From NCBI GenBank assembly GCA_021790115.1, contig JAJYIM010000016.1:1-41650 (forward strand): a DNA stretch of 41,650 nucleotides, given 5' to 3'. The notes under the pieces are model-generated. The model ran no database searches and was not told the DNA's origin. It was given only the letters and a program-made list of their open reading frames with translations. The translations under genes and the position numbers were made by a program. Of the stretch, positions 9,106 to 18,122 are shown piece after piece (positions within the stretch are counted from its first letter, which is position 1; each line of letters opens with the position of its first letter). This stretch comes from Actinomycetes bacterium (GTDB lineage Bacteria > Actinomycetota > Thermoleophilia > BMS3ABIN01).

Positions 9106-9612
9106 CTAAATGACCTCCGCCTTGCCTCCGGCTGCCTCGATCTTCTGGCGGGCTGACTTGCTGAAACCGCCGGCCCGCACAACAAGCGCCACATTCAGCT
9201 CGCCCTGGCCGAGAATTTTAAGCGGTTTTTTCGTGTTCTTGATAATGCCGGCCTGGGCAAGCGCCTCGGGAGTGACGGTGGCGTCCGCTGTAAAACCAGA
9301 GAGGCTGCCGATATTGACGGACTGGACTTGAGTACGGAAGGGGCCCATTGGCATGCTCTTTTTCTTGTTGGCGCCGCGCAGCTTGCCCACCCGCATGTAG
9401 AGCGGCATCTGGCCGCCTTCATACCCAGGGCGGGGGCCGCCGCCGGCGCGGCTGTTAAAGCCTTTATGGCCGCGGCCTGACGTCTTGCCATGGCCGCTGC
9501 CGTGCCCTCGTCCCAGCCGCTTGCGGGCATGCCTTGCACCCGGCGCCGGGTGCAGGTTGTGCAAGCCGATATGTGTTTCTTCGTTTTTTTCTTTTTTTTC
9601 TTTTGTGTTCAT
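9106..9612 (-). CDS. rplO: Large-subunit ribosomal protein L15
   Basis: L15, 168 aa from the ATG at 9612. It starts with a Lys/Glu stretch (MNTKEKKEKNEETH) then HNLHPAPGARHARKRLGRG and GHGKTSGRGHKGFNSRAG, the Gly/Arg-rich family signature. The upstream in-frame Met at 9639 is rejected because it lies in a heptamer repeat and lacks a ribosome-binding site. GGGGC precedes 9612. It abuts secY without a gap. Confidence 0.95.
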   Translation of the reverse strand: MNTKEKKEKNEETHIGLHNLHPAPGARHARKRLGRGHGSGHGKTSGRGHKGFNSRAGGGPRPGYEGGQMPLYMRVGKLRGANKKKSMPMGPFRTQVQSVNIGSLSGFTADATVTPEALAQAGIIKNTKKPLKILGQGELNVALVVRAGGFSKSARQKIEAAGGKAEVI

Positions 9613-9623
9613 AAAATGCCCCG

Positions 9624-9664
9624 CGTTCCGAATTCTCAACTTTGAACTCGAAACTTTAAACTAC
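9624..9664. repeat. Heptamer tandem repeat (ACTTTGA/ACTCGAA family)
   Basis: Between rpmD and rplO, about five 7-nt units such as ACTTTGA, ACTCGAA and ACTTTAA, running up to the rpmD stop codon. Confidence 0.6.
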
Positions 9665-9846
9665 TTTTTTACTTCCTCCACCTCTACCATGAAGCGGACG
9701 TGCTGAACCATGCCACGAATCACCGGATTGTCATCGTGAATGACGCTGTGGTTGATCCGGCGCAGGCCCAGCGCCCGGATGGTGCGGCGGTGCTCGGCTT
9801 TTCGCCCGATCAGGCTTTTCCTTTGCGTGATCTTCAGCCTGGCCAT
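9661..9846 (-). CDS. rpmD: Large-subunit ribosomal protein L30
   Basis: L30, 61 aa: MARLKITQRKSLIGRKAEHRRTI, then ALGLRRINHSVIHDDNPVIRGMV, the conserved L30 core. The ATG at 9846 lies one base after the rpsE stop. The longer frame (to 9888) would overlap rpsE and is not needed. Confidence 0.95.
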   Translation of the reverse strand: MARLKITQRKSLIGRKAEHRRTIRALGLRRINHSVIHDDNPVIRGMVQHVRFMVEVEEVKK

Positions 9847-9847
9847 A

Positions 9848-10402
9848 TTATTCCGCCGCTTGTTCCGCGGGCTTTTCCGGAGCCACACCCAGAATCTCGG
9901 CCACAGTCTTGCCTCTGAGCCTGGCCAGCGCCTTTGGATCCTTTAGCGACATCAGCCCATCGATGCTGGCGCGCACCATATTGATGGGATTCGTTGTCCC
10001 CAGGCACTTGGCCAATACATCGTGGATGCCGGCCAGCTCCAGCACGGCGCGCACGCCGCCGCCGGCGATGATGCCGGTACCCGGCGAAGCCGGCTTAAGC
10101 AGCACGCGCCCGGCTCCGTAGCTGCCAATCACCTGGTGGGTAATGGTCGTTTTATACTTGGGCACTTGAAACATGTTTTTCTTGGCGTCCTCGACCGCTT
10201 TCTGGATCGCCAGCGGTACTTCCTTGGCTTTGCCATAGCCAACGCCAACGCGGCTGACAGCATCGCCAACGACAACCAGCGCCGTGAAAGAAAAACGCCG
10301 GCCGCCCTTTACAACCTTGGCGACCCGGTTGATGTGAACAACTTTTTCCTGAAGCTCCGGCGCCCTGGCGCCGAGCTCGATTTTTTCGTAAGCATCGGCC
10401 AT
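9848..10402 (-). CDS. rpsE: Small-subunit ribosomal protein S5
   Basis: S5 acts in the decoding fidelity region of the 30S subunit. The 184-aa protein has [19 protein letters not shown], the double-stranded RNA-binding segment, and [20 protein letters not shown]. The ATG at 10402 is preceded by GGAGGA inside the end of rplR. A longer open frame to 10489 is only overlap with rplR. Confidence 0.97.
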   Translation of the reverse strand: MADAYEKIELGARAPELQEKVVHINRVAKVVKGGRRFSFTALVVVGDAVSRVGVGYGKAKEVPLAIQKAVEDAKKNMFQVPKYKTTITHQVIGSYGAGRVLLKPASPGTGIIAGGGVRAVLELAGIHDVLAKCLGTTNPINMVRASIDGLMSLKDPKALARLRGKTVAEILGVAPEKPAEQAAE

Positions 10403-10403
10403 G

Positions 10404-10772
10404 CTAAAACTCGATTCCTCCTTTGCGGACAGCCTCCGCCAGGGCCTTGACCCGGCCGTGGTACAGATAAGCGCCACGGTCAAAAACAACCTGGCCGATA
10501 TTGTTTTCCTTGGCCCTTGCCGCCAGCAGTTCGCCCACCTTGCCGGCGGCCTCTGTTTTCTTCAGGCCTGTCTCCCTGATTTCCTTAAACGAAGCCGAAA
10601 CCAGCGTCTTCCCCTCCAGGTCATCGATTACCTGAGCATAAATGCCACGGTTGCTCCTGAAGACCGTCAGCCGGGGCCGCCCGGCAGCGCCTTTGATCCG
10701 GCTGCGCACCCGCTGCCGGCGCCGGTTGCGCGTCTCATGGCTGCTGATTAGCTGTTCCCTGGTTTTAGGCAT
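10404..10772 (-). CDS. rplR: Large-subunit ribosomal protein L18
   Basis: L18 binds 5S rRNA. At 122 aa it has the family's [32 protein letters not shown] and [20 protein letters not shown] at the C-terminus. ATG start. It lies one base before rpsE and two bases after rplF. Confidence 0.97.
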   Translation of the reverse strand: MPKTREQLISSHETRNRRRQRVRSRIKGAAGRPRLTVFRSNRGIYAQVIDDLEGKTLVSASFKEIRETGLKKTEAAGKVGELLAARAKENNIGQVVFDRGAYLYHGRVKALAEAVRKGGIEF

Positions 10773-10774
10773 CT

Positions 10775-11311
10775 TTAAGCCCTCTTGCCAACCTTCCTGC
10801 GAATATGCTCTTCTTCATACTTGATTCCCTTGCCTTTGTATGGCTCGGGAGGGCGGACAGCGCGGATATCGGCAGCCACCTGCCCGACTGCCTGCTTGTC
10901 GATGCCCCTCACGATGATCTGCGTCGGCTTGGGCACTTCAAAAACAATGTCCTTGTTGGCGGGAGCAATCAGCACCGGGTGCGAGTATCCCACCGCCAGC
11001 TCGAGATCCCTGCCCTTAAGCTGAGCCCGGTAACCAACGCCATTTATCTCCAGCCGGCGGACAAACCCCTCGGTTACGCCATGCACCATATTGGCAATCA
11101 GGGTGCGGGTAAGCCCGTGCAGTGAGCGGTGCTCGCCGCGGTCCGACGGCCGCCTGACAACGACCTGGCCGTCCTCGACTGATATCTCCATCTCCGGGGA
11201 GAACCGGCCCTCGAGCGAACCCTTCGGCCCCTTGACGCTCACATCGCTGCTGTCAACCGTGACCTCGACGCCCTCCGGCACGGGTATAGGCGCTTTTCCA
11301 ATCCTTGACAC
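10775..11311 (-). CDS. rplF: Large-subunit ribosomal protein L6
   Basis: L6 lies near the factor-binding GTPase centre of the 50S subunit. The 178-aa protein starts [16 protein letters not shown] and has GYSHPV in the second half. The C-terminus carries [25 protein letters not shown], the family signature split over two stretches. The start is GTG at 11311 with no obvious Shine-Dalgarno. The 67-base gap before it carries a heptamer repeat. Confidence 0.97.
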   Translation of the reverse strand: MSRIGKAPIPVPEGVEVTVDSSDVSVKGPKGSLEGRFSPEMEISVEDGQVVVRRPSDRGEHRSLHGLTRTLIANMVHGVTEGFVRRLEINGVGYRAQLKGRDLELAVGYSHPVLIAPANKDIVFEVPKPTQIIVRGIDKQAVGQVAADIRAVRPPEPYKGKGIKYEEEHIRRKVGKRA

Positions 11312-11340
11312 TAAGCTATAACTCCACTTTTTTAGGTTTT

Positions 11341-11373
11341 ATCCAGTATCCAAAGTCCAACATCCAGCATTCG
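11341..11373. repeat. Heptamer tandem repeat (ATCCAGN family)
   Basis: In the gap between rplF and rpsH: ATCCAGT, ATCCAAA, GTCCAAC, ATCCAGC and ATTCGC, at 7-nt spacing. It is very close to the copies at 4851 and 36964, including the GTCCA third unit. Confidence 0.75.
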
Positions 11374-11378
11374 CTTTA

Positions 11379-11777
11379 CTACCATATAAAACAGACCACC
11401 TCGCCGCCGATCCCTTTCTTCTCGGCTTCACGCCCTGTCATCAGGCCTTTCGAAGTTGATAAAACTGCTGTTCCCAGGCCTCCTAGCACCTTGGGGATGG
11501 CATCTTTCCGGGCATAAACGCGGCGGCCCGGCTTGCTAATCCGCCTCAGGCCAGAGATCACCCGCTGCCTTTCCGGACTATATTTGAGATCTACGACGAT
11601 ATTGTCAAAGCTCTGCCCGCGCACAACAGCGTAATCGCAGATGTATCCTTCCTGTTTAAGCAGCTTTGCTATTTCCACCTTCATCATCGACGCCGGCACC
11701 TCCACCTTGTCCTTCAGGCTCGTGTTGGCGTTCCGCAGGCGCGTCAGCATGTCGGCGATCGGGTCATTTACGGTCAT
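11379..11777 (-). CDS. rpsH: Small-subunit ribosomal protein S8
   Basis: S8 binds the central domain of 16S rRNA. The 132-aa protein starts MTVNDPIADMLTRLRNAN and ends with GGLGTAVLSTSKGLMTGREA then GGEVVCFIW, as the family does. The ATG at 11777 has AGGAGG about 10 bases upstream. The longer open frame overlaps rpsN and is rejected. Confidence 0.97.
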   Translation of the reverse strand: MTVNDPIADMLTRLRNANTSLKDKVEVPASMMKVEIAKLLKQEGYICDYAVVRGQSFDNIVVDLKYSPERQRVISGLRRISKPGRRVYARKDAIPKVLGGLGTAVLSTSKGLMTGREAEKKGIGGEVVCFIW

Positions 11778-11791
11778 CGTCTGTGAGCCTC

Positions 11792-11977
11792 CTACCAGCT
11801 GGACTTTGTCAAACCGGGGATGACACCTTGATGAGCCAGCTCGCGCAGACAGATGCGGCAAAGGCCAAACTTGCGGAAATAACCACGCGGCCGGCCGCAG
11901 CGGCGGCAACGGTGATACCCGCGGCTGCGGTACTTTGGCGTCCGGTTCGACTTGACTACCAGTGATGTTTTTGCCAT
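11792..11977 (-). CDS. rpsN: Small-subunit ribosomal protein S14, zinc-binding short form
   Basis: At 61 aa this is the short zinc-ribbon S14. Two C-x2-C pairs are visible ([10 protein letters not shown] and [11 protein letters not shown]). It starts [16 protein letters not shown]. The C+ form is the one found in the spc operon of Gram-positive and many other lineages. It is 14 bases upstream of rpsH and 9 bases after rplE. Confidence 0.97.
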   Translation of the reverse strand: MAKTSLVVKSNRTPKYRSRGYHRCRRCGRPRGYFRKFGLCRICLRELAHQGVIPGLTKSSW

Positions 11978-11986
11978 TTTATCTCC

Positions 11987-12529
11987 TTACCGCTCCCGGA
12001 AAGGCATCCCCAGGCTTGCCATCAGGGCGCGTCCCTCATCATCGTTTGCGGCAGTTGTCGTGATCGCAATATCAAGTCCCCTTGTTTGCGAAATCGAGTC
12101 ATAGTCAATTTCAGGGAAAATCATCTGTTCCCGGATGCCCAGCGACATGTTGCCGCGGCCATCAAAGGATTTGCGTGAGACGCCCCGGAAATCCCGCACC
12201 CTGGGAAGGGCAACTGAAATCAGCCTGTCCAGGAACTCGTACATCCTCTCGCCCCTGAGTGTCACCGAACAGCCCACCGGTATGCCGGCGCGGATCTTAA
12301 ACTGGGCAATCGATTTGCGGGCCCGGTTGAGCCGGGGCTTCTGCCCGGTGATGACAGCCAGCTCAGCCATGGCGTCCTCGAGAGCCTTGGCGTCCGTCTT
12401 GGCCTCGCCCACTCCCATGTTGACCGTGACCTTGGCCACACGGGGAGCCTGCATGCGTGATCTCATCTTCAGCTCCTCCATCAGCTGCGGCAGTATCTCC
12501 TGTTCATACCTGTCTTTCAGGCGGGCCAT
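11987..12529 (-). CDS. rplE: Large-subunit ribosomal protein L5
   Basis: L5 binds 5S rRNA and contacts P-site tRNA. The 180-aa form starts [20 protein letters not shown]. It contains [39 protein letters not shown] and IFPEIDYD. I favour the ATG at 12529; the ATG at 12553 would add eight residues encoded by the end of a heptamer repeat. Confidence 0.96.
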   Translation of the reverse strand: MARLKDRYEQEILPQLMEELKMRSRMQAPRVAKVTVNMGVGEAKTDAKALEDAMAELAVITGQKPRLNRARKSIAQFKIRAGIPVGCSVTLRGERMYEFLDRLISVALPRVRDFRGVSRKSFDGRGNMSLGIREQMIFPEIDYDSISQTRGLDIAITTTAANDDEGRALMASLGMPFRER

Positions 12530-12543
12530 AATTACTCTTTCTC

Positions 12544-12565
12544 TATCCAGCATCCATAATCCGGT
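12544..12565. repeat. Heptamer tandem repeat (ATCCAGC family), short
   Basis: Three units (ATCCAGC, ATCCATA, ATCCGGT) fill the rplE-rplX gap and run to within a few bases of both genes. Confidence 0.65.
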
Positions 12566-12568
12566 TTA

Positions 12569-12889
12569 TTACTCAGTCTCCGCTCCGCACTGCTTGCAGA
12601 CGCGCAGCCGGCCGGTCCCGGTGCGCTTGAGCCCAAGCCTGACGGCATTGTTGCAGCGCGAGCAATAATACATCACGTTGGAAATATGGATGGGCGCCTC
12701 CCGCTCCAGAGCCCCTTGCGGATTGCTTGGTGTTGGCCGCTTATGGCGCTTGGCCATATTCAGGCGCTCGACCACCACCCGTTGACTGGCGGGATCGACG
12801 CGCAAAACCTTGCCGGTCTTTCCGCGGGCCTTGCCCGAGATGACCCTGACCGTGTCGCCCTTTTTAATTTTTAGCTTGTTCTGTGACAT
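12569..12889 (-). CDS. rplX: Large-subunit ribosomal protein L24
   Basis: L24 is an early assembly protein of the 50S subunit. The 106-aa protein has an N-terminal KOW motif ([20 protein letters not shown]), [12 protein letters not shown] and a C-terminal zinc ribbon (CSRCNNAV and CKQCG), the form found in actinomycetes and others. ATG start with AGGA upstream. Confidence 0.97.
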   Translation of the reverse strand: MSQNKLKIKKGDTVRVISGKARGKTGKVLRVDPASQRVVVERLNMAKRHKRPTPSNPQGALEREAPIHISNVMYYCSRCNNAVRLGLKRTGTGRLRVCKQCGAETE

Positions 12890-12922
12890 ATAGTCCTGTT
12901 ATTCAGCACTTTGTTCTTCCAA

Positions 12923-12950
12923 TATCCAAAGTCAAATATCTACTATCCGC
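12923..12950. repeat. Heptamer tandem repeat (ATCCAAA/GTCAAAT, degenerate)
   Basis: In the rplX-rplN gap: ATCCAAA, GTCAAAT, ATCTACT and ATCCGCC at 7-nt spacing, a diverged member of the ATCCAGC family ending next to the rplN stop. Confidence 0.6.
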
Positions 12951-12951
12951 C

Positions 12952-13320
12952 CTACAGCACCTCCGGCGCCAACGATACTATTTTCATGAAATTCTTGTCC
13001 CTCAGCTCGCGGGCCACCGGGCCAAAAATGCGGGTGCCCCGCGGGTTCCGGGCTGCATCGATGAGGACGGCGGCGTTCTCATCAAAGGCAATGTAGGTGC
13101 CGTCCCTGCGCCCCAGCCCTTTTTTGGTTCTGACCACAACCGCCCGCACCACTTCGCCCTTCTTTACGGCGCCGCCGGGAGTGGCAACCTTCACCGTCCC
13201 CACGATTGTGTCGCCAATGCGGGCATACCGCCTCCTGGAACCGCCCATAATGCGTATGCAAAGGAGCTCGCGGGCGCCGGTGTTGTCCGCCACTTTTAAC
13301 CTTGTCTCGACTTGAATCAA
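12952..13320 (-). CDS. rplN: Large-subunit ribosomal protein L14
   Basis: L14, 122 aa. It starts [20 protein letters not shown] and contains [31 protein letters not shown] and [20 protein letters not shown], all conserved. The start codon is TTG at 13320, fixed by the family N-terminus, with only a weak upstream ribosome-binding site. Confidence 0.97.
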   Translation of the reverse strand: MIQVETRLKVADNTGARELLCIRIMGGSRRRYARIGDTIVGTVKVATPGGAVKKGEVVRAVVVRTKKGLGRRDGTYIAFDENAAVLIDAARNPRGTRIFGPVARELRDKNFMKIVSLAPEVL

Positions 13321-13340
13321 TTAACTTCGTTTCTCTCTTA

Positions 13341-13400
13341 TTTGTCATTCTGAGGGAGCGGAGCAGCCGAAGAATCCCAGGATCCTTCGCTTCGCTTACA
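13341..13400. repeat. Interspersed repeat of the TGTCATTCTGAG type (copy 1)
   Basis: The rpsQ-rplN gap reads TTGTCATTCTGAGGGAGCGG, then GAAGAATC and GGATCCTTCGCTTCGC. This resembles a dispersed intergenic sequence I recall from many environmental bacterial genomes. A degenerate relative lies at about 39350-39415. There is no coding signal. Confidence 0.6.
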
Positions 13401-13405
13401 ATTTT

Positions 13406-13675
13406 TCATTTTGCCCTTTCAATAACCTCGACCAGCCGCCAGCGCTTGTTTTTCGACAGCGGCCGCGTCTCAACCACCCGCACCATATCACCAATGTGCG
13501 CCTCGTTTTTCTCGTCGTGGGCCGCCAGCTTCCTGGACCGGAGCATCGTCTTGCCATAAAGCCTGTGCGGCTTCTTGGTGTCAACGCGAACAACGACGGT
13601 CTTATCCATCCTGTCGCTCACCACCACGCCGCGGCGCTCCTTGCTGCCGGCGCCCGTCTTCGTGTTTTCTCCCAC
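13406..13675 (-). CDS. rpsQ: Small-subunit ribosomal protein S17
   Basis: S17, an OB-fold 16S rRNA binder, 89 aa. It contains [38 protein letters not shown] and [20 protein letters not shown], all family features. The start is GTG at 13675, directly after the rpmC stop, with AGGAGG in the end of rpmC. This indicates coupling. Confidence 0.97.
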   Translation of the reverse strand: MGENTKTGAGSKERRGVVVSDRMDKTVVVRVDTKKPHRLYGKTMLRSRKLAAHDEKNEAHIGDMVRVVETRPLSKNKRWRLVEVIERAK

Positions 13676-13888
13676 TTACGCCTCCTGCCCCTCGGCCTCC
13701 AAATAAACCCGCTCTTGCTGCACAGTCAGGATGCGGGCAATGTCCCGCCGCACCTGCTGCAGCTTGTGCGGATTGTCAAGCTGGCCCGTGGCGTGTTGAA
13801 ACCTGAGGTTAAAAAGCTGCTTGCGGGTTTCACGCAAACGGTCGCCCAGCTCCTCATCAGTCATTTCGCGAAGCTCATCGGCCTTCAA
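13676..13888 (-). CDS. rpmC: Large-subunit ribosomal protein L29
   Basis: L29, about 70 aa, near the exit of the nascent-chain tunnel. It shows [20 protein letters not shown] and [19 protein letters not shown], family hallmarks. Two starts compete: GTG at 13897, and TTG at 13888 with GGGTGAT a few bases upstream. I prefer the TTG, as it gives the usual [10 protein letters not shown] beginning. Either way the gene overlaps the end of rplP by 14-23 bases. Confidence 0.93.
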   Translation of the reverse strand: MKADELREMTDEELGDRLRETRKQLFNLRFQHATGQLDNPHKLQQVRRDIARILTVQQERVYLEAEGQEA

Positions 13889-14303
13889 AAAGATCACCCT
13901 GGCGCATTACGAATTTGCACTTGACAGGCAGTTTGTGAGATGCCAGCCTGATGGCTTCCCGGGCCACGGGCGGCGCCACGCCGGAAAGCTCAAACATTAC
14001 CTTGCCCGGTTTAACCACCGCCACCCATTGCTCCGGTGAGCCCTTGCCGCCTCCCATCCTTGTCTCTGCCGGTTTCTCGGTAACAGGCTTATGCGGAAAG
14101 ATGTTAATCCAGACCTTGCCGCCGCGCTTGATATGACGCGTCATGGCAATCCGGGCCGCTTCTATCTGCCGGTTAGTGATCCAGGCCGGCTCAAGCGCCT
14201 TGAGCCCGTATTCGCCATGCTCAATGCGGTTGCCGCCTTTGGACAGGCCCGGCATCCGCCCCCGGTGTTGCTTTCTGTACTTTGTTTTTTTTGGCAGCAG
14301 CAT
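13875..14303 (-). CDS. rplP: Large-subunit ribosomal protein L16
   Basis: L16 contacts the A-site tRNA and is needed late in 50S assembly. The 142-aa protein starts [17 protein letters not shown] and contains [20 protein letters not shown] and [23 protein letters not shown] start. Its 3' end overlaps rpmC; upstream is a repeat-bearing gap to rpsC. Confidence 0.97.
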   Translation of the reverse strand: MLLPKKTKYRKQHRGRMPGLSKGGNRIEHGEYGLKALEPAWITNRQIEAARIAMTRHIKRGGKVWINIFPHKPVTEKPAETRMGGGKGSPEQWVAVVKPGKVMFELSGVAPPVAREAIRLASHKLPVKCKFVMRQGDLFEGR

Positions 14304-14310
14304 AAAAACT

Positions 14311-14341
14311 AGTTCCGAGTTCCAAATTCCGAGTTCCGAGT
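14311..14341. repeat. Heptamer tandem repeat (AGTTCCG family)
   Basis: Four units AGTTCCG, AGTTCCA, AATTCCG, AGTTCCG at exact 7-nt spacing lie between rpsC and rplP. This is the best-preserved array of this family. Confidence 0.75.
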
Positions 14342-14375
14342 GTTGGCCGCAAAGTTTTCGCTGGCAACCCTAGCC

Positions 14376-15071
14376 TTATTTTCTGCGTTGCGCATCTACT
14401 TCTCCCAGGCGGCGGTCGTTTTTCTTGGCCTCCGTATCATAGCCGGCAGGCATGATCTCGCCCTTGTTAATCCATACCTTGACGCCAATGCGGCCAAAAG
14501 TAGTGCGGGCTTCAGTAAAACCGTAATCAATGTCGGCGCGCAGCGTATGCAGCGGCACCCGTCCCTCGCTGTAGCCCTCCGTGCGGGCCATCTCGGCGCC
14601 TCCCAGACGGCCGGCGCACGCCACCTTAATGCCTTCTCCCCCTGACCGTATCGCTGACGTGATCGCCCGCTTCATCGCGCGGCGGAACGCCACCCGGCCC
14701 TCAAGCTGCTCGGCAATTGACTGAGCCACCAGGTTCGCATCCAGCTCCGGACGCTTGACCTCAATAATATTGGCATGCACCGCTTTGCCGGTTGCCGCAT
14801 GGATCTCCTTGCGCAGCGCATCCACTTCGGCGCCGCTCTTGCCGATGACGATGCCGGGCCGGGCCGTGTGAATGTCAATTGTTATCTTTTGCGCATCCTT
14901 CTTGATATGAATGTCAGACAGCGCCGCGTGGCGCAGCTTCTTGCGAATATGCTTGCGGATCTGCAAATCCTCAATTAAAAAATTGGCAAAATCTTTCTCG
15001 GTATACCAATGGGACTTCCAGTCATGGATAATCCCCAGCCTCAAGCCGCCTGGATGAACTTTCTGGCCCAC
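14376..15071 (-). CDS. rpsC: Small-subunit ribosomal protein S3
   Basis: S3 forms part of the mRNA entry channel. The 231-aa protein starts [19 protein letters not shown], has a KH domain around [20 protein letters not shown], and the C-terminal half with [20 protein letters not shown]. The start is GTG at 15071, with GGGAGG just upstream, directly abutting the rplV stop. Confidence 0.97.
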   Translation of the reverse strand: MGQKVHPGGLRLGIIHDWKSHWYTEKDFANFLIEDLQIRKHIRKKLRHAALSDIHIKKDAQKITIDIHTARPGIVIGKSGAEVDALRKEIHAATGKAVHANIIEVKRPELDANLVAQSIAEQLEGRVAFRRAMKRAITSAIRSGGEGIKVACAGRLGGAEMARTEGYSEGRVPLHTLRADIDYGFTEARTTFGRIGVKVWINKGEIMPAGYDTEAKKNDRRLGEVDAQRRK

Positions 15072-15464
15072 TTATCCCTCCCTCCTGAGGTCCAGCTTTA
15101 CGGTGACATGGCTGCTGCGCTTGCGGATCTGGCCGGCGCGGCCCATCGCCCGCGGCCGGTAGCGCTTCAGCGTCGGCCCTTCGTTCACGAAAATGCTGCT
15201 GACGAAAAGCTCATCTGCGTTAAGGTCGTGGTTATTCTCTGCGTTAGCCACAGCAGAGGATATCACTTTGCTTATCACTTTGGCGGCAGCCTTGGTGGAA
15301 AAAGCAAGGGCGGCCTGGGCGTCGGCAATCTGTTTGCCGCGAACCGTATCGGCAACGAGGCGCACCTTGCGGGCCGACATCCGCACGTACTTGGCCGTGG
15401 CCGTTACCGGCCGGGCCTCTTCCTCAATTTCCTCTGTTTCTTCTTTTTTCTTTTTATCAGCCAT
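15072..15464 (-). CDS. rplV: Large-subunit ribosomal protein L22
   Basis: L22 lines the nascent-chain tunnel. The 130-aa protein has [20 protein letters not shown] and the tunnel hairpin region ending [20 protein letters not shown]. An extra N-terminal stretch of about 22 charged residues ([18 protein letters not shown]) precedes the core. The ATG at 15464 is chosen; a TTG at 15485 is possible. It abuts rpsC. Confidence 0.96.
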   Translation of the reverse strand: MADKKKKEETEEIEEEARPVTATAKYVRMSARKVRLVADTVRGKQIADAQAALAFSTKAAAKVISKVISSAVANAENNHDLNADELFVSSIFVNEGPTLKRYRPRAMGRAGQIRKRSSHVTVKLDLRREG

Positions 15465-15535
15465 AAGCCCGATTCCGATTTCCAAGTTCAGAAAGTTACC
15501 GGTTGATCAACGGTTCATCAGCATTGAACCTGGAA

Positions 15536-15820
15536 CTATTTCAGTGACGTGCTTCTTTCCGTATGATGGCCGTGGCCGCGGAAAGTGCGGGTTGGCGCAA
15601 ATTCGCCCAGCTTGTGGCCGACCATGCTTTCCGTGATAAATACCGGCACGTGCCTGCGCCCGTCATGGACCGCGATCGTGTGCCCCACCATTTCCGGGAA
15701 AATGGTTGAAGCGCGCGACCACGTCTTCAGCAGCTGCTTCTGGCCGGATTCATTCATTTTCTCTACGCGCGCCAGAAGCTTCGCGTCCACAAAAGGCCCT
15801 TTTTTAATCGATCTGCTCAA
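15536..15820 (-). CDS. rpsS: Small-subunit ribosomal protein S19
   Basis: S19 of the 30S head, 94 aa. It starts [20 protein letters not shown] and contains [20 protein letters not shown] and [17 protein letters not shown]. The start is TTG at 15820, fixed by the family N-terminus and by AGGAGG about 9 bases upstream, within 12 bases of the rplB stop. Confidence 0.97.
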   Translation of the reverse strand: MSRSIKKGPFVDAKLLARVEKMNESGQKQLLKTWSRASTIFPEMVGHTIAVHDGRRHVPVFITESMVGHKLGEFAPTRTFRGHGHHTERSTSLK

Positions 15821-15832
15821 ATTGCCAGCCTC

Positions 15833-16672
15833 CTACCTGCGTCCCCTGCGGCGGGAGCGAACGATATAACGGTCGCTGTCCTTGCCTTTCTTGCGGGTGC
15901 GGTAACCAATTGTCGGCACTCCCCAAGGAGTCACCGGATGGCGCCCGGCTGTTGTCTTGCCCTCGCCGCCGCCATGCGGATGGTCCACCGGGTTCATAGC
16001 GGTGCCGCGAACATGCGGCCGCCTGCCCCGCCAGCGGGTCCGGCCAGCCTTGCCGCCAGTTAGGTTCTCATGCGTGACATTGCCGACTTCGCCGATAGTG
16101 GCGCGGCACTCGGCAGGCAGAAGACGCATCTCCCCGGAAGGGAGGCGCACCGTCGCCATGTTGCCCTCCTTCGCCATCAGCTGGGCGGACGTGCCGGCGC
16201 CGCGCACCATCTGCGCGCCGCGGCCTGGCTTCATTTCCAGGCAGTGGATCGTGGTGCCCACCGGCATGTTCGCCAGCGGCAGGCTGTTGCCTACACGAAT
16301 GTCGGCCCCGGGGCCGGAAACCAGCTGGGCGCCGACAGCAAGGCCGATTGGCGCCGGAATGTACCGCTTCTCGCCGTCCAGGTAGTGAAGCAAGGCAATC
16401 CTTGCCGACCGGTTGGGATCGTATTCGATCGACGCAACCTTTGCCGGAACGCCGTCCTTAAGCCTTTTGAAATCGATTTCCCGGTAACGGCGCTTGTGGC
16501 CGCCGCCGCAGTGGCGCTTGGTAATGCGGCCGTAAGTATTGCGGCCGCCCTTCTTAGAGATTCCGCTGGTAAGGCTCTTCTCCGGTTTCGACCTGGTGAT
16601 CTCCGTAAATGTCGAACCGGTCATGAACCGCCGGCCGGGCGAAGTTGGTTTGTATGTCTTTACCTGTGCCAT
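15833..16672 (-). CDS. rplB: Large-subunit ribosomal protein L2
   Basis: L2 is needed for subunit joining and peptidyl transfer. The 279-aa protein starts [18 protein letters not shown], has [19 protein letters not shown], and ends with the conserved [15 protein letters not shown] including the functionally important His. ATG start, 12 bases before rpsS, normal length. Confidence 0.98.
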   Translation of the reverse strand: MAQVKTYKPTSPGRRFMTGSTFTEITRSKPEKSLTSGISKKGGRNTYGRITKRHCGGGHKRRYREIDFKRLKDGVPAKVASIEYDPNRSARIALLHYLDGEKRYIPAPIGLAVGAQLVSGPGADIRVGNSLPLANMPVGTTIHCLEMKPGRGAQMVRGAGTSAQLMAKEGNMATVRLPSGEMRLLPAECRATIGEVGNVTHENLTGGKAGRTRWRGRRPHVRGTAMNPVDHPHGGGEGKTTAGRHPVTPWGVPTIGYRTRKKGKDSDRYIVRSRRRGRR

Positions 16673-16684
16673 AAATAATAGTAG

Positions 16685-16758
16685 GTTTCGGGTTTCGGGT
16701 TAAAAACTTCGAATTATGAATATTTGTCCAGGATCCAGCGCCCAGGATCCAGAATCTG
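16685..16758. repeat. Heptamer tandem repeats of two families
   Basis: The rplW-rplB gap holds GTTTCGG, GTTTCGG, GTTAAAA, ACTTCGA, then after about 15 bases GTCCAGG, ATCCAGC, GCCCAGG, ATCCAGA and ATCTGC. As at 5299, the GTTTCGG family precedes the ATCCAGC family. Confidence 0.7.
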
Positions 16759-16763
16759 CTTCC

Positions 16764-17051
16764 TTACATCGATTCAAAAAATTCGATTTTCTGTCCCTCC
16801 GGCAGCTCCACGATTGCTTTCTTGCCCGAGCTGGTGCGGCCGCGCACCATTCCCCGGCGTTTGGGCTTTGACCTGGTCCTGATTATATTGACACCAACCA
16901 CGTTGACACTAAAAATTTCCTCGACTGCTCTTGCCACCTGCGGTTTTCTCGCCCGCGCATTAACCTTGAAGGTGTACCTGTTATGTTCAATTAACTGGTA
17001 GCTTTTCTCTGAGATGACCGGCCCCAGCACGATTGTGTGCGGATCCCTCAT
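16764..17051 (-). CDS. rplW: Large-subunit ribosomal protein L23
   Basis: L23 lies at the tunnel exit and docks trigger factor and SRP. The 95-aa protein contains LGPVISEKSYQLIEHNRYTF, VNARARKPQVARAVEEIF and VVGVNIIRTRSKPKRRG. Its ATG overlaps the rplD stop by 4 bases (ATGA), so it is translationally coupled. Confidence 0.97.
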   Translation of the reverse strand: MRDPHTIVLGPVISEKSYQLIEHNRYTFKVNARARKPQVARAVEEIFSVNVVGVNIIRTRSKPKRRGMVRGRTSSGKKAIVELPEGQKIEFFESM

Positions 17052-18004
17052 TTGGACTCGCCAATCTGGTTAAGCCGGCCTACCGCCTCTTTGGTGACCA
17101 GCACCGTGCGCGCGCCCATGATGTCGCTCACCAGCAGATCGCCGGTATCGGTCACTCCCACGCGGGGAAGATTGCGAAAAGACAGGGCCGCATTTTCTTC
17201 CGTCTCCGACACCAGCACTAGCAGTGGGTAGGTAACTTCGAGCCCTGCCAAAACAGCGGCTGCTGCCGCAGTTTTGGGCTCCTCGAAGGGCAGGCCATCA
17301 ACTACTTTCAGCACGCCCTCGCCGGCGCGGGCGCTCAGCGCCATTTTCAGCGCCTTGCCCCGCAGCTTGCGGTTTACCTTGAAGCCGTAATCGCGCGGCG
17401 CCGGGCCAAAAGCGGCGCCGCCTCCCGTCCAGTGCGGCGCCCGGCTGGAGCCGGCTCTGGCGCGGCCGGTGCCTTTCTGCCGCCAGGGCTTTTTGCCGCC
17501 GCCGCGCACCTCCGCCCTGGTTTTGGCGGCAGCCGTGCCCCGCCGCATCGCCGCAAATTCAGCCCGCACAACTTCATGCAAAATACCAATATTTGGTTTT
17601 ACCTCAAAAACATCAGGGTTCAGCTCGGCCTGTTTGCCTTCCAGGGCCGTCACCTGGGGAACTTTTATTTCCGCCTTCGCCGGGGCAGCTTTCTTTTTCT
17701 TCCTGGTTTTTTTAGGAGCGGCCTGCTTTTGCGCTGCGGGTTTCTCTGCCGGCTTAGTTTTTTCGTCCTTGCCGGCCTTTGCTTCCGTCCGTTTTCCTGC
17801 TGACGGCGCTGGCTTGGCGGCCTGTTCTGCGACGGCGCCCGTTTCCAAAACCTCTTTGTTTTCGCCTGCCGCCGGCCCGGCCGCTTCCCCTTCCTCAGCC
17901 ACAGCCGCATCAGTCATTGCATCAACAGGCCCGGCCGCAGCGGGGGACTCGGCCTCCGGCTCCTCTATTTCCGGCTTTTCTTTTTTTTCTTCTTCGTCAA
18001 CCAT
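17048..18004 (-). CDS. rplD: Large-subunit ribosomal protein L4 with long charged N-terminal extension
   Basis: L4 core (about residues 112-318) carries VVRAEFAAMRRGTAAAKTR and GGGKKPWRQKGTGRARAGSS, then FGPAPRDYGFKVNRKLRGKA. Its loop reaches the nascent-chain tunnel. L4 is usually near 205 aa, but this protein is 318 aa from the ATG at 18004. The surplus is a low-complexity N-terminal extension. Its first 60 or so residues are acidic (DEEEKKEKPEIEEPEAE and onward), followed by about 45 basic Lys/Ala/Pro residues. The start could lie further in, but no better start with a ribosome-binding site was seen. In many bacteria L4 represses its own operon. Confidence 0.93.
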   Translation of the reverse strand: MVDEEEKKEKPEIEEPEAESPAAAGPVDAMTDAAVAEEGEAAGPAAGENKEVLETGAVAEQAAKPAPSAGKRTEAKAGKDEKTKPAEKPAAQKQAAPKKTRKKKKAAPAKAEIKVPQVTALEGKQAELNPDVFEVKPNIGILHEVVRAEFAAMRRGTAAAKTRAEVRGGGKKPWRQKGTGRARAGSSRAPHWTGGGAAFGPAPRDYGFKVNRKLRGKALKMALSARAGEGVLKVVDGLPFEEPKTAAAAAVLAGLEVTYPLLVLVSETEENAALSFRNLPRVGVTDTGDLLVSDIMGARTVLVTKEAVGRLNQIGESK

Positions 18005-18011
18005 AAATAAC

Positions 18012-18046
18012 AGTTTCGAGTTTCGAGTTTCGGGTTTCGGGTTGAA
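18012..18046. repeat. Heptamer tandem repeat (AGTTTCG family), five units
   Basis: Just upstream of the rplD start: AGTTTCG three times, GGTTTCG, then GGTTGAA, at exact 7-nt spacing. This is the cleanest array of the family. In the rplD sense it reads CGAAACT/CGAAACC. Confidence 0.8.
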
Positions 18047-18122
18047 AAACAAAACCAAAATTAAATCTAAACTTCGACCTGAATTTAATCAGAACAATCA
18101 TCACCATTTTTAAGACAGTAGG

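Noticed and set aside
13341-13400. CRISPR-like or phage attachment site
   Set aside because: Single copy at this place, no spacer array and no integrase; it matches a dispersed intergenic repeat.
18012-18058. L4 starting at 18058 within the heptamer array
   Set aside because: It would translate the repeat (the residues FNPKPETRNSK come from it); the ATG at 18004 is the natural start.
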